Shown here piece by piece: positions 45,287 to 54,583 of a DNA stretch of 64,000 nucleotides. A program made the position numbers and the translations under genes. Below the pieces are notes generated by a model. It was not told where the DNA came from, did no database searches, and worked only from the letters and a program-made list of their open reading frames with translations. Position 1 is the stretch's first letter, and each line of letters starts with the position of its first letter. The DNA lies in assembly GCA_013327885.1 (NCBI GenBank), contig JABUMY010000003.1, positions 388,679 through 452,678 on the forward strand. The letters run 5' to 3'. Source of the stretch: Flavisolibacter longurius (lineage in GTDB: Bacteria; Bacteroidota; Bacteroidia; Chitinophagales; Chitinophagaceae).

Positions 45287-45757
45287 CTATCGTTTTTCAA
45301 TCACCCCGTAAAATGAAATTGCCTGCCGGTTGTTGGAGATAACCTGTAGGGTGGCATAACCGTTTCCGCTGATCGAGTAGGTGAGTTCTGTTATATCCCT
45401 TGTGTCGGTGGGGCGGATGGTAAGGTCCCAGCCGCCTTTGTGTTTTTCTTTTAATTTGTAATCAAATTTTTTGGAGATAAACTTGATCCCGTTCTCGGTT
45501 GTATAATTGCTGGTATAGGCACGGCCAAAATAGGGGAGATATGTATTGATGGAATCCTGCAGGATCTTCATGTCGTAACCCGCAGTGAGCTGCACCACGG
45601 TCCCCTGCAGGGGCCAGGCCGATTGTGCCCTGAACGTAAAACTTTTATTCTGTAAGATCGATTTCAGCACTGCTGCATCAGTTTCCTGTGCAACCACCGG
45701 GCTGAAACCCATTAGGCCAATCAAAAAAATGCTAAGGAAGCGAGCAATTATTTTCAT
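45287..45757 (-). CDS. DUF4251 secreted protein
   Basis: A 156-residue secreted protein with a signal peptide (about 1-23, ending VVAQ). The family pattern of DUF4251 is seen: residues that start with a short helix (AVLKSILQNKSFTFRAQ), then beta-rich blocks NTYLPYFGRAYT, DYKLKEKHKGGWDLTI and ELTYSISGNGYATLQV. The family is restricted mostly to Bacteroidota and its role is unknown. Monocistronic. Confidence 0.85.
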   Translation of the reverse strand: MKIIARFLSIFLIGLMGFSPVVAQETDAAVLKSILQNKSFTFRAQSAWPLQGTVVQLTAGYDMKILQDSINTYLPYFGRAYTSNYTTENGIKFISKKFDYKLKEKHKGGWDLTIRPTDTRDITELTYSISGNGYATLQVISNNRQAISFYGVIEKR

Positions 45758-45948
45758 GCAAATGACTACAGTTTTCAGAATGCAAATGTAGCCAAATGGT
45801 GTACCAGCAACGAGGGTACAGGACTACATTTAACAGGGCTGAAAAGTTAAAACAATTTTTCGCCTTGCATGGTGACTATTTTAAAAGGGACTTCCTGCGC
45901 ATTTTTAGCTGCCTTTCTGCAATAAATTTTAATGTGAAGAAGCGAGAC

Positions 45949-46875
45949 TTACACCAATAGTTTTTCGGCCGGTTGCACCATCTCTGCTTTTATCAGTTCC
46001 TTGTTGATGATAACACCTGCCTTGGCACCTTCTGCCGCAGCTACCACAACAAAGTGCATGTCCTTGGAAGCATCACCGGCAACATACAAACCTTCGATAT
46101 TGGTTTGCTGGTGACGATTGGTGATGACCACGCCTTTTTTTGTCATGTCGCAGCCAAAGGTTTCAGCCAGGTTGCACTGCTGCTCGAAGCCATTGACAAA
46201 AAACAGGGCATCGCAGCGGCGTTTGTCGCCATTGCGAAAATGAATATGTTCTAACTGGTCACCGGTTGCACCAAGGTGTGAGATGGGATAGCTGACAATG
46301 CTGATTCCATTCGCGGTGAGGGTTTCCACTTCGGTTGGCTTTAGCTTGTTGCGGCCATCGGTATAAAGCGTAACTTTTTGGCTCCAGCATTTGAGCGCAA
46401 TGGCCAGCTCATATCCGTTTTTATTACGGGCATACACACCCAGTTCTTTGTTTTGCACTTCCCAGCCATCGCAATAAGGACAATGAAAAACCGATTTGCC
46501 ATACAGCTCTTTGAAGCCGGGAATGGTGGGTACATTGTCCTGCAGCCCGGTGGCGATGAGCATTTTTTTAGCATAATACTCTTCGCCGTTTTCATCTTTC
46601 GCTACAAAAAGACCCTCGCTGTTTTTTTTGGTGCTGACCACTTTTTTTCGGATCATTTTCACCCCGTATTTTTTCAGTTCTTTGTGCGCCAACGACAAAA
46701 GCTCGCCGGGTAAAACATCGTCGCGGGTAAGATAGTTGTGAACGCCATGCGAATACTGGTTGCGATAGGTGGCCGAATCAAAAAGCAAAACTTTTCGGCG
46801 GCAGCGGCCTAAAACAACGGCAGCATTCAGTCCTGCCGGTCCACCGCCTACAATGATACAATCCTGGAGATCCAT
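45949..46875 (-). CDS. thioredoxin-reductase-like FAD/NAD(P) oxidoreductase
   Basis: A 308-residue flavoprotein. The FAD-binding motif is IIVGGGPAGLNAAVVLG, and the redox pair Cys132 and Cys135 lies in FHCPYCDGWEV. The C-terminal FAD motif includes GLYVAGDASKDMHFVVVAAAEGA. In the NAD(P) region the usual GxGxxA sequence is altered (GVYARNKNGYELAIAL), unlike true TrxB (GGGNSA). It belongs to a TrxR-related group that may use other partners. A fold-back heptamer array separates it from the upstream hpf gene. Confidence 0.85.
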   Translation of the reverse strand: MDLQDCIIVGGGPAGLNAAVVLGRCRRKVLLFDSATYRNQYSHGVHNYLTRDDVLPGELLSLAHKELKKYGVKMIRKKVVSTKKNSEGLFVAKDENGEEYYAKKMLIATGLQDNVPTIPGFKELYGKSVFHCPYCDGWEVQNKELGVYARNKNGYELAIALKCWSQKVTLYTDGRNKLKPTEVETLTANGISIVSYPISHLGATGDQLEHIHFRNGDKRRCDALFFVNGFEQQCNLAETFGCDMTKKGVVITNRHQQTNIEGLYVAGDASKDMHFVVVAAAEGAKAGVIINKELIKAEMVQPAEKLLV

Positions 46876-46890
46876 TCCTAAAGAGTTTTA

Positions 46891-46994
46891 AGTTTACCGT
46901 TTACAGTTAACAGTTTTGATCTTCGCTTTGTTTACAAACGAATCGTTTTCCATTCGTTGTTAAAACGGTAAACAGTAAACTGCAAACGGTAAAC
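46891..46994. repeat. inverted pair of heptamer arrays (GTTTACN / GTAAACN)
   Basis: The left arm has AGTTTAC, CGTTTAC, AGTTAAC, AGTTTTG (46891-46918). The right arm has GGTAAAC, AGTAAAC, TGCAAAC, GGTAAAC (46967-46994). The arms are near reverse complements and enclose a smaller AACGAAT/ATTCGTT hairpin. The array fills the gap between the reductase gene and hpf. Confidence 0.8.
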
Positions 46995-47001
46995 TTTTAA
47001 A

Positions 47002-47319
47002 TTATTCCGCTCCGGCCCGGCGGTGAGCATCTACCATTTTATCTTTTTGCTTGCGAAGAATGCCCTGGAGCTTGTTGATGCATTCATCGATCGCCTGCTC
47101 AAACTCGGCGCTGCTTTCTTTTACAAAAAGGTCCGGTCCGGGCACCTCCAGCCTTATTTCGCAATAATCACTTTCTGTAGCCCTGTCCGGACCCTGGAAA
47201 AGGGTAACGTTGGCCCGGATGATCTTATCAGAAGGCGTGAGTTTTTCCAGTTTTTCGTTGATGTAGGCTTCCAGGTTGTCACTGTGTTTAAATCCTAGCG
47301 ATTGAATGATAATATCCAT
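47002..47319 (-). CDS. hpf: ribosome hibernation promoting factor, short form
   Basis: A 105-residue HPF/RaiA-type protein that binds the small ribosomal subunit in stationary phase and blocks translation. It starts MDIIIQSLGFKHSDNLEAYI and has the family blocks KLEKLTPSDKI-like, YCEIRLEVPGPDLFV and AIDECINKLQGILRKQKDK. It lacks the C-terminal domain of long HPF. A small hydrophilic protein gene lies just upstream on the same strand. Confidence 0.92.
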   Translation of the reverse strand: MDIIIQSLGFKHSDNLEAYINEKLEKLTPSDKIIRANVTLFQGPDRATESDYCEIRLEVPGPDLFVKESSAEFEQAIDECINKLQGILRKQKDKMVDAHRRAGAE

Positions 47320-47348
47320 GTTTTGTTTTTTTAAATGTAAACCAATTC

Positions 47349-47576
47349 TTAGGCGTCACCGGAATGGTTGGAAGTGTGCTTTGTGATCTTTGTATCGTTC
47401 ACCGCCGCATCGCCAATGCCCTCGCGGTTGGCCGTTTCTACCGTTGCTTCATCCGGTCCCGGTGTGGAAACCACCACGTTGTTGTTGCGGGAATTGATAT
47501 TGCCCGTATCGCGGCTGGGTTCTGTATTTCTTTCTTCTTCGTAAGGCGTTTGCCTGCTCGTGTTATTATCTGCCAT
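47349..47576 (-). CDS. small hydrophilic protein
   Basis: A 75-residue protein rich in Asn, Thr, Asp, Glu and Ser, with no hydrophobic stretch (starts MADNNTSRQTPYEEERN). It is predicted disordered. It is 29 bases upstream of hpf and 42 bases downstream of the beta-CASP nuclease gene, all on the minus strand, so the three may be one stress-related transcript. No family recognised. Confidence 0.55.
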   Translation of the reverse strand: MADNNTSRQTPYEEERNTEPSRDTGNINSRNNNVVVSTPGPDEATVETANREGIGDAAVNDTKITKHTSNHSGDA

Positions 47577-47618
47577 AACGCTGTTTTCCTTTTCCTGTGA
47601 AAAAAGAGTGCCATTCCT

Positions 47619-49070
47619 TTAGGCAGAGACCGATTTGACCAGTGGGATGCGCTTCCGCTTGCGTGGCAGCGGCAGCGAAAACTCTTCATGTTGTGCCGGC
47701 ACTTCCACTCGTTCAAACCCTTTCAGCTTTAGCCTTTCACAAAATTCTTTTTGCTCAATGTATTCGCCGTGCACCAGGAAGACGCCTTTTACTTTTTCCG
47801 CTTGTTGGTTCGAAAGAAACTGAACCAGATCGTCGGTATCGCCGTGGGCACTCATGCCTTGTAACTGGCCAATTTCTGCCGCCACGGTGCAGGGGTCATT
47901 GAAAATCTCCACTTCACGGGAACCGGAAAGCAATTGCCCGCCCAGCGATTTGTTGCCACAATAACCAACAAACAGCACCCCGTTATCCCTGTTGCGGATA
48001 CAGTCGTTCAGGTGGTGGCGTACCCGGCCCGCATCGGCCGTGCCGCTGGCAGAAATAATGACGCAAGGTTCGTGGTAGTCTACCAGTTTGCGACTGTCTT
48101 CCACGCTTTCAATGTATTTCAGGCCCGGAAAATCAAAGGGATCGTCATCGATGGAAAGCACCTGTTGGAGGCGCTCGTTAAACTCGCAGAGGTAATTTTT
48201 AATAATGCCCGTTGCTTTCTGGCTAAGTGGACTGTCGATAAAATAAGACAGTTCCGGCAGCCGCTTTTCAAGGCTCAACTGGTTGAGAGCATAAAGAACT
48301 TCCTGGGTGCGGCCTACGCTAAAAGCCGGGATGATCAGTTGCCCGCCACGTTGCACACAGATCTTACTGATCCAGTGCTGCAGGTTTTCGATGGTGTTAA
48401 AGGTGATGTCGTGGCGTTTGTCGCCATACGTGCTTTCCATGATTATATAGTCGGCCTGCGGCGGCTCTACCGGCGGTTGCAGCAAAACCGAACGGTAGCG
48501 TCCCACATCGCCGGTGAAAAGAATGGTTGTGCGTCGCCGGCCTTCTTTTACCCGTATGGTAATAGCGGCAGCGCCAATCAGGTGACCCGTATGAGTAAAT
48601 CGTGCCTCCACGTCTTCGGTAACCGGAAACCAATTTTCGTAGGCTGTGGTTTCAAACAATTCGAGGCAGGCTGCCACATCATCGGCGGTGTATAGTGGCT
48701 GGTAAAGCGACAAGCCCCTGCTTACTCTTTTCCTGTTGATAGCTTCCGTTTCATAAGTTTGAATCTCGGCACTATCATACAGCAGCACCGTAGCCAGTTC
48801 CTTTGTGGCTTCGGTACAAATTATTTTTCCGCGAAAGCCTTCTTTCACCAGCTTGGGAATAAGGCCGGTATGGTCGATATGGGCATGCGAAAGCAGCATC
48901 ACGTCAATTGTGGCCGGGTCGAATCCAAAATGATTATTTAATTCCTCGGTTTCTTGTCCCATTCCCTGGAACATGCCGCAATCGAGCAGGATCTTTTTGC
49001 CATTGTCAAGGGTAAGTATATGTTTTGAGCCGGTCACGGTACGGGCGGCCCCATGGAAACTGATCTTCAT
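47619..49070 (-). CDS. beta-CASP metallo-beta-lactamase-fold nuclease
   Basis: A 483-residue MBL-fold RNA nuclease of the beta-CASP group, as in CPSF73-like and archaeal/bacterial RNA processing enzymes. The zinc motif is SHAHIDHTGL (His62, His64, Asp66, His67). Further ligands are seen in FTHTGHLIGA and FTGDVGRY, and the beta-CASP blocks include SASGTADAGRVRHH and a late MSAHGDTDDL. It probably processes or degrades RNA. The C-terminus is short and basic. Confidence 0.9.
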   Translation of the reverse strand: MKISFHGAARTVTGSKHILTLDNGKKILLDCGMFQGMGQETEELNNHFGFDPATIDVMLLSHAHIDHTGLIPKLVKEGFRGKIICTEATKELATVLLYDSAEIQTYETEAINRKRVSRGLSLYQPLYTADDVAACLELFETTAYENWFPVTEDVEARFTHTGHLIGAAAITIRVKEGRRRTTILFTGDVGRYRSVLLQPPVEPPQADYIIMESTYGDKRHDITFNTIENLQHWISKICVQRGGQLIIPAFSVGRTQEVLYALNQLSLEKRLPELSYFIDSPLSQKATGIIKNYLCEFNERLQQVLSIDDDPFDFPGLKYIESVEDSRKLVDYHEPCVIISASGTADAGRVRHHLNDCIRNRDNGVLFVGYCGNKSLGGQLLSGSREVEIFNDPCTVAAEIGQLQGMSAHGDTDDLVQFLSNQQAEKVKGVFLVHGEYIEQKEFCERLKLKGFERVEVPAQHEEFSLPLPRKRKRIPLVKSVSA

Positions 49071-49100
49071 GCAGGGATAGAAACGAATATCATACCTGAA

Positions 49101-49121
49101 TGGTGAGTGGTGAGTCGTGAG
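49101..49121. repeat. heptamer array, TGGTGAG family
   Basis: Three clear 7-base units (TGGTGAG, TGGTGAG, TCGTGAG) plus a decayed fourth. It is the reverse complement of the ACTCACC family at 38155. The rest of the 266-base gap up to 49336 shows nothing recognisable. Confidence 0.65.
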
Positions 49122-49336
49122 TAATAGATCACGATATATTTTTTAGGAGGGAATGAAATGCTGTGAGCTGTTATCAGCTTCTCCTAAACGCTGCTGTCTG
49201 TTTCAGGATAGTTGCGCAGGTTTTATTGGATAGTGTGTGTGGCTTGAATTAATTATTTGAATGGACACCAGGCATTCAAACTGGCTGTTCTTTTCCAGCC
49301 AAAACTTCTTATTTTGAGAGCCAAATTGTTTGTCGC

Positions 49337-50293
49337 CTGAGAGAAGGACTTTTTATAAAAAAGAATAAGGCCCGTTGGGAAAAGATTCAGCACGGGCTAT
49401 CTACCGATGCCGATGAAACCGCGAAAGATTTTGTGCAGTTGGTTGATGATCTCAGCTATGCGAAAACATTTTACCCCGGCAGCCGCGTCACACGCTACAT
49501 CAATGCGCTGGCATCGAAAATTTACCTGGGCATTTACCAGAACCGCAAAGAAGAACGTAACCTGCTTTTGTACTTCTGGAAATACACGGTGCCGCTGACA
49601 GTTTATAAGCACAGGCGCATCATGGCATTTGCTTTTTTTATCTTCTTTCTTTTTTACAGCATCGGCTATTTTACGGCAAATGATAACCCGGCATTCGTCC
49701 GCGAGGTGTTTGGCGATGCCTATGTGGATGAAACGGAAAACAACATCGCCGCAGGCAACCCGTTTGGCATTTATGATGGCGGCGACCCGTTTTTTATGTC
49801 GCTTGGCATCATGGTCAACAACATCATTGTTTCGTTTATGTATTTTGGCAAAGGCCTCCTGCTTGGTATTTTTTCGCTGAAGGAGCTGGGCAAAGAATCG
49901 ATGCGGGTTGGCGTGTTTCATTACATGTTTGCGTCCAAGGGCCACGCCGTTGGTTTTTTGCTGGCCGTGATGATCCATGGCCTGCTGGAACTTTCGGCCA
50001 TTGTACTGGCCTGCGGCGCCGGTGCGGTGATGGGTGTTTCTTATCTTTTTCCCGGCACCCGCAGCCGGTTGGATGCGTTTAAAACAGGCGTGAAGGATGG
50101 CGTAAAGATCCTGGTGGGGTTAATACCGGTGTTGGTGGCCGCCGGTATCTTTGAAGGGTTCCTGACCCGGCATTATAAAATGCCGCTCCTGCTGAACCTT
50201 CTTTTTCTCCTGCTTTGCGGTGCTTTTGCGGTGTATTATTTTCTTCTTTATCCCATCCGGTTAAAAAGGAAAGGAGCCACAGCGCATGGGTAA
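49337..50293 (+). CDS. stage II sporulation protein M-like membrane protein, probable CTG start
   Basis: A SpoIIM-family membrane protein of about 318 residues. From residue 33 on (GTG at 49433) the frame is standard: QLVDDLSYAKTFYPGSRVTR, then about five spans. The frame is open upstream to 49253, and codons 49337-49432 translate as REGLFIKKNKARWEKIQHG and onward. That is the expected family N-terminus, but with CTG where the initiator should be and no ATG, GTG or TTG. CTG at 49337 is therefore the best start; a truncated GTG start is the alternative. It opens the MoxR operon. Confidence 0.8.
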   Translation: MREGLFIKKNKARWEKIQHGLSTDADETAKDFVQLVDDLSYAKTFYPGSRVTRYINALASKIYLGIYQNRKEERNLLLYFWKYTVPLTVYKHRRIMAFAFFIFFLFYSIGYFTANDNPAFVREVFGDAYVDETENNIAAGNPFGIYDGGDPFFMSLGIMVNNIIVSFMYFGKGLLLGIFSLKELGKESMRVGVFHYMFASKGHAVGFLLAVMIHGLLELSAIVLACGAGAVMGVSYLFPGTRSRLDAFKTGVKDGVKILVGLIPVLVAAGIFEGFLTRHYKMPLLLNLLFLLLCGAFAVYYFLLYPIRLKRKGATAHG

Positions 50294-51044
50294 GTGGCCC
50301 CGCTATATTGTTTTGTTTTTGACCCTTCAAACGGCGATGGCTGCTGCTGCGCAGGTTGAAACAATGAAGGATACGGTGATATCCATCGTGGAACTTCCGG
50401 CCGGTGAAACAGATACAACACGATTCGATCCCATTCAAAACCAAGAGTTGATTCAAACGCGGTCGGTATCGAGGCACACCTTAGATTCGCTGTTGCAGGA
50501 CGATGATTACTGGTACGCCAACCTGGCGCCGCAAAAGAAAATTTCAGAAAAACCGCAGGAAGAAAAGGGCTCAGTACTTCGCGAAAAATGGTTCCGTGAT
50601 CTTTTGTGGTTCGTCATACTCGGAAGCTTTATTGGTGTGGTGGTCTGGTATCTTGTATCAAGCAACCTGCTTCTTTTCCGGAAAAAGGCAAAGGTGATCG
50701 ACGCCGAAACAGAAGAAGCAGTCGATACAGAAGATATTTTTTCCATTCGATTTGATCCCGAGATTGCAAAGGCTGAAAGCGCCGGCAACTATCGTTTTGC
50801 CGTACGCCTCTGGTACCTGTGGCTGCTAAAAGAATTGTCGGAAAAAGAACTGATTGAATACAGGCCGGGAAGAACAAACCACGACTATGTAATGCAGTTG
50901 CGTAACCGCACCATCGGCAATGATTTTTCGCGGCTCACCCGCAATTTTGAGTACACCTGGTACGGACAGTTTGCCCTTTCACCTGAAGCCTATGCAACGC
51001 TGCGCAACGATTTTGTCACGTTTAAACAAGCGCTGCGCCGATGA
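50286..51044 (+). CDS. DUF4129 membrane protein
   Basis: A 252-residue protein with a signal peptide (about 1-22), a periplasmic segment, one span near residues 101-121 (LLWFVILGSFIGVVVWYLVS) and a cytoplasmic C-terminal domain. That domain matches DUF4129: a run from FAVRLWYLWLLKELSEKELI to FSRLTRNFEYTWYGQFALS. The gene overlaps the end of the SpoIIM-like gene by eight bases and overlaps the next by four, a compact operon. Its role is unknown; similar sets are found with MoxR ATPases. Confidence 0.85.
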   Translation: MGKWPRYIVLFLTLQTAMAAAAQVETMKDTVISIVELPAGETDTTRFDPIQNQELIQTRSVSRHTLDSLLQDDDYWYANLAPQKKISEKPQEEKGSVLREKWFRDLLWFVILGSFIGVVVWYLVSSNLLLFRKKAKVIDAETEEAVDTEDIFSIRFDPEIAKAESAGNYRFAVRLWYLWLLKELSEKELIEYRPGRTNHDYVMQLRNRTIGNDFSRLTRNFEYTWYGQFALSPEAYATLRNDFVTFKQALRR

Positions 51045-52252
51045 AAAAGTTTTTTCCTTACGTGGTGGGTGGCCTGGCGTTTTTGCTCTTGCTGGTGGTG
51101 CTGATCAGCAGCCGGGGACGATCGGCACGCCGGATGGAAGAACGCATTACACTGCGGCAACGCGACAGTATTCCCTACGGCACATCCGCTGCCAGGCGGT
51201 TGTTGCCGGGCCTTTTTCCGCAGGCCGATATTTATTTTGATAACAGCTACCCAGGTTCCTGGGATGCCATCATCAACCAACGACCCAACCAGGCGGTGAT
51301 CATGGTAGCGGATTATTTTTACGCCGACGAGGAAGAGTTGGACAACATCAGCCAGTTTGCTTCAAGAGGCAATACCGTTTTTATTGTGGCGAGGATGTTT
51401 TCGGATGCCGCCGCCAATTATTTCAACCTAAGCTTTGGCAACGAGTATTCCATGCTGCAGGAAAATACAGGCGACAGCATGAAGCTCCGCCTCGAAACCT
51501 CGCTGTTCTCGGCCGATACCGTTTTTACATACCCGGGTAAAAAATACGAAGGTTACGTGCAGCAAATGGTGGCCAGCCGAACAGCCGTATTGGGACGAAG
51601 CGAAGGTGGCAAGCCAAATTTTTTGCGGTTACAAAAAGGCACCGGAAATATCTACCTGCACACGGCACCACTGGCATTCAGTAATTATTTTATCCTGCAC
51701 AAGAATAATATCCGGTATTTCCAGAGTGCTCTTTCGGTTATTCCGGCCAATACCAGTAAGGTGCTTTGGAATGAATATTTCCTGCTGCGATCAACGCCAC
51801 AGAAAAAAGAATCCGATTGGCTGGAAACGCTTTTCAAATACCCAGCCTTTCAATGGGGCTTGCTAACGGCGCTGGGTACACTCATTTTATTTGCTCTGCT
51901 GGGCATGCGGCGCAAGCAGCGAATGATTCCGCCGCACCAAAAGCCACAAAATGATTCGCTGGATTTTGTAAAAACACTGGGTCGGCTGTATTACGATCAG
52001 CGGGACCATAAAAACCTGGCGGTGAAAATGGGCACTTATTTCCTGGAACACGTTCGTGCACATTATAAAATGCCTACCCATTCGCTCGACAGTGCTTTTG
52101 TAAAAACGCTTCATATAAAAAGCGGCTACCCTGAATCCGAGCTGCAAGGCATTGTTTCCACCATTGGCCAACTGTCGATGGTGAGCTATATTAGCGAAGA
52201 AGGGCTGGCCCGGTTTCATCATCAACTCGAACTCTTTTATCAAAACACCTGA
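51041..52252 (+). CDS. DUF4350 membrane protein
   Basis: A 403-residue protein with a membrane span at each end of a soluble domain (about residues 5-24 and 275-293). The soluble part carries the DUF4350 pattern: GTSAARRLLPGLFP, a DNSYPGSWDAIINQRPNQAV block and FASRGNTVFIVARM. A C-terminal helical domain after the second span ends the protein. It overlaps the preceding gene by four bases. It sits in the conserved order before the MoxR ATPase gene and probably works with it. Confidence 0.85.
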   Translation: MKKFFPYVVGGLAFLLLLVVLISSRGRSARRMEERITLRQRDSIPYGTSAARRLLPGLFPQADIYFDNSYPGSWDAIINQRPNQAVIMVADYFYADEEELDNISQFASRGNTVFIVARMFSDAAANYFNLSFGNEYSMLQENTGDSMKLRLETSLFSADTVFTYPGKKYEGYVQQMVASRTAVLGRSEGGKPNFLRLQKGTGNIYLHTAPLAFSNYFILHKNNIRYFQSALSVIPANTSKVLWNEYFLLRSTPQKKESDWLETLFKYPAFQWGLLTALGTLILFALLGMRRKQRMIPPHQKPQNDSLDFVKTLGRLYYDQRDHKNLAVKMGTYFLEHVRAHYKMPTHSLDSAFVKTLHIKSGYPESELQGIVSTIGQLSMVSYISEEGLARFHHQLELFYQNT

Positions 52253-52253
52253 C

Positions 52254-53234
52254 ATGGAAGAAAATGTAATTTTTGATCAGCGTACTGACCTGACCCAACT
52301 GAATGACGCTGTACAGAACGTACGGGAACAAATAAAAAAACTGATCGTTGGACAGGATGAGATGGTGAAGCTGATCATCACGGCTGTGCTGGCCGATGGC
52401 CATGTGTTGATAGAAGGTGTGCCTGGTGTTGCCAAAACACTAACGGCAAAGCTGGTGGCAAAGTCCATGGCTGTGCAGTTCTCCCGCATACAATTTACTC
52501 CCGACCTCATGCCATCCGATGTATTGGGCACACCGGTGTTTAATCCCAGGGAAGGCAGCTTTGAATTTAAGCGGGGGCCTTTGTTCAGCAATATTGTACT
52601 GATCGATGAGATCAACCGGGCGCCTGCCAAAACGCAATCGGCCCTGTTTGAAGTAATGGAAGAGCGACAGATCACTGTTGACGGAAGGACCTATCCCATG
52701 CAACCGCCATTTATGGTGCTGGCCACGCAAAACCCAGTGGAGCAGGAGGGAACGTACCGTCTTCCCGAAGCGCAACTGGATCGCTTTCTTTTCAAAGTAG
52801 TGGTGCCTTATCCCACCGAAACCGAAGAAATGGAGATACTGACCAAATTTCACAACCTCGGAAGTACCGATGTGATGGCCGCCATCGAACCGGTTCTTAA
52901 CAGCGAAACCATTGTGCAGGTGCGCAGGGTGGTAAAAAGCATTGTTATCGAAGAGCGTCTTTTGCAGTTCATTGCCAAACTGGTGCACAATACCCGTAAC
53001 AACAAAGCCATTTATCTTGGTGGATCGCCAAGGGCGTCACTGGCCATCATGAATGCTTCAAAGGCGATGGCTGCTATCAATGGCCGCGATTTTGTGACGC
53101 CGGATGACATCCTGGAGGTAGTGCCCTCGGTGTTGCGTCACCGCATTATTTTGTCGCCCGATAAAGAAATGGAAGGTGTAACCGAAGACGTGGTGATCAA
53201 ACAAATTATTCAATCCATGGACATTCCCCGCTGA
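52254..53234 (+). CDS. MoxR family AAA+ ATPase
   Basis: A 326-residue AAA+ ATPase. The Walker A motif is GVPGVAKTLT, Walker B is VLIDEINRAPAKTQ, and sensor 1 is VLATQNPVEQEGTYRLPEAQ, followed by the C-terminal lid (SPRASLAIMNASKAMA, FVTPDDI). MoxR enzymes act as chaperones that activate or assemble partner proteins, usually with a von Willebrand or DUF58 protein. The gene starts two bases after the DUF4350 stop and its stop overlaps the DUF58 start (TGATG). Confidence 0.95.
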   Translation: MEENVIFDQRTDLTQLNDAVQNVREQIKKLIVGQDEMVKLIITAVLADGHVLIEGVPGVAKTLTAKLVAKSMAVQFSRIQFTPDLMPSDVLGTPVFNPREGSFEFKRGPLFSNIVLIDEINRAPAKTQSALFEVMEERQITVDGRTYPMQPPFMVLATQNPVEQEGTYRLPEAQLDRFLFKVVVPYPTETEEMEILTKFHNLGSTDVMAAIEPVLNSETIVQVRRVVKSIVIEERLLQFIAKLVHNTRNNKAIYLGGSPRASLAIMNASKAMAAINGRDFVTPDDILEVVPSVLRHRIILSPDKEMEGVTEDVVIKQIIQSMDIPR

Positions 53235-54583
53235 TGCTTCGACCGCTGCTGAATTACTGGGACAACACTTCGTTTTACCTCGACAAAAAGGTCTACTACG
53301 CCGGCTATGGCATTGCGGCTATTTTTTTGTTTTCGTTTTTTTTCCCGGTACTGCAAACCATCGGGCTTTTTTTGCTGCTGGCCCTTGCCATACTCGTGCT
53401 GGTAGATGCGGCGCTGTTGTATCACAAAAATGGATTGACAGCCGAACGGCATTTGCCCGAGCGGCTCAGCATCGGAGACGCCAACAAAGTAGGCTTGTTT
53501 TTTACCAATACCTACCATTTTCCGGTAGTCGCCACCGTTATCGACGAACTACCGTTCCAATTCCAGGAAAGGAAGTGGGCAAAAGATCTTTCCATAGAGG
53601 GAAACAGCACCTCCGAAATCCTGTACAACTTGGTTCCGCAGGAGAGGGGTGAATACAACTTCGGTCGCATCAATGTTTTTGTTAACGGTCCCTTGCGGTT
53701 AGTGCAACGACGGTACCGGTTGGGCAAAGAGCAAACGGTTAAGATTTATCCTTCGTTTATCCAGATGCGCAAATACCAGTTGCAGGCCGTGGCTAACCGC
53801 CTGCAGGAAAGCGGTGTGAAGCGGATGCGCAAGCTGGGACACAGCATGGAGTTTGAACAGGTAAAAGAATATGTACGCGGCGATGATTACCGCACCATCA
53901 ACTGGAAAGCAACGGCCCGTAAGGGTGACCTGATGGTGAACAACTATACGGATGAACGTAGCCAGCAAATCTATTGCCTGATCGACAAAGGCCGTGTGAT
54001 GAAAATGCCTTTTGAAGGCATGACCTTGCTGGATTATGCCATCAATGCTTCGTTGGTTTTATCCAGTGTGGCCTTGCAAAAGCAGGACAAGGCCGGGCTG
54101 GTGACGTTTGGACAAAACATTGATGCCTTTCTGCCGGCCGATAAAAAGCCGACGCAGATCAATAATATCCTGGAAGCCTTGTACAAACAGCAAACGGCTT
54201 TTTTGGAACCAGACCTTGAAAAGCTTTTTTCGGTTATCCGCAACCGTGTGACCCAGCGCAGCTTGCTGGTCCTTTTTACCAATATTGAATCCTTTGACTC
54301 CCTCGATAGGGTAATGCCTTCGCTGAAGCGGCTGGCAAAATATCACCTGCTTACGGTAGTGTTTTTTGACAATACGGAGTTGCGGGGCTTAACGGAAGCA
54401 AAGGCGGTAACAACAGAGGATATTTATATCAAAACAATTGCCGAAAAGTACCGGTATGAAAAGCAGTTGATCGTGAAGGAACTGCAGAAGGCGGGGATAG
54501 TGGCGGTGTTGTCAACCCCGCAGAATCTTACGGTGAATGCGTTAAATAAATATTTGGAGTTGAAGACAAGGCAGTCTATATAG
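53234..54583 (+). CDS. DUF58 domain protein
   Basis: A 449-residue protein. Two hydrophobic stretches near residues 20-58 suggest membrane anchoring. The DUF58 core motif is present at EFEQVKEYVRGDDYRTINWK with RKGDLMVNNY, and the C-terminal half has a vWA-like fold (IYCLIDKGRVMKM, SLLVLFTNIESF). It is last in the SpoIIM-DUF4129-DUF4350-MoxR-DUF58 operon. The RDD-family gene that I would expect upstream in related operons is not seen in front of the SpoIIM gene here. Confidence 0.92.
   Translation: MLRPLLNYWDNTSFYLDKKVYYAGYGIAAIFLFSFFFPVLQTIGLFLLLALAILVLVDAALLYHKNGLTAERHLPERLSIGDANKVGLFFTNTYHFPVVATVIDELPFQFQERKWAKDLSIEGNSTSEILYNLVPQERGEYNFGRINVFVNGPLRLVQRRYRLGKEQTVKIYPSFIQMRKYQLQAVANRLQESGVKRMRKLGHSMEFEQVKEYVRGDDYRTINWKATARKGDLMVNNYTDERSQQIYCLIDKGRVMKMPFEGMTLLDYAINASLVLSSVALQKQDKAGLVTFGQNIDAFLPADKKPTQINNILEALYKQQTAFLEPDLEKLFSVIRNRVTQRSLLVLFTNIESFDSLDRVMPSLKRLAKYHLLTVVFFDNTELRGLTEAKAVTTEDIYIKTIAEKYRYEKQLIVKELQKAGIVAVLSTPQNLTVNALNKYLELKTRQSI

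Noticed and set aside
47934..48695. 253-codon open frame on the plus strand
   Set aside because: Antisense to the beta-CASP nuclease gene; no recognisable domain.
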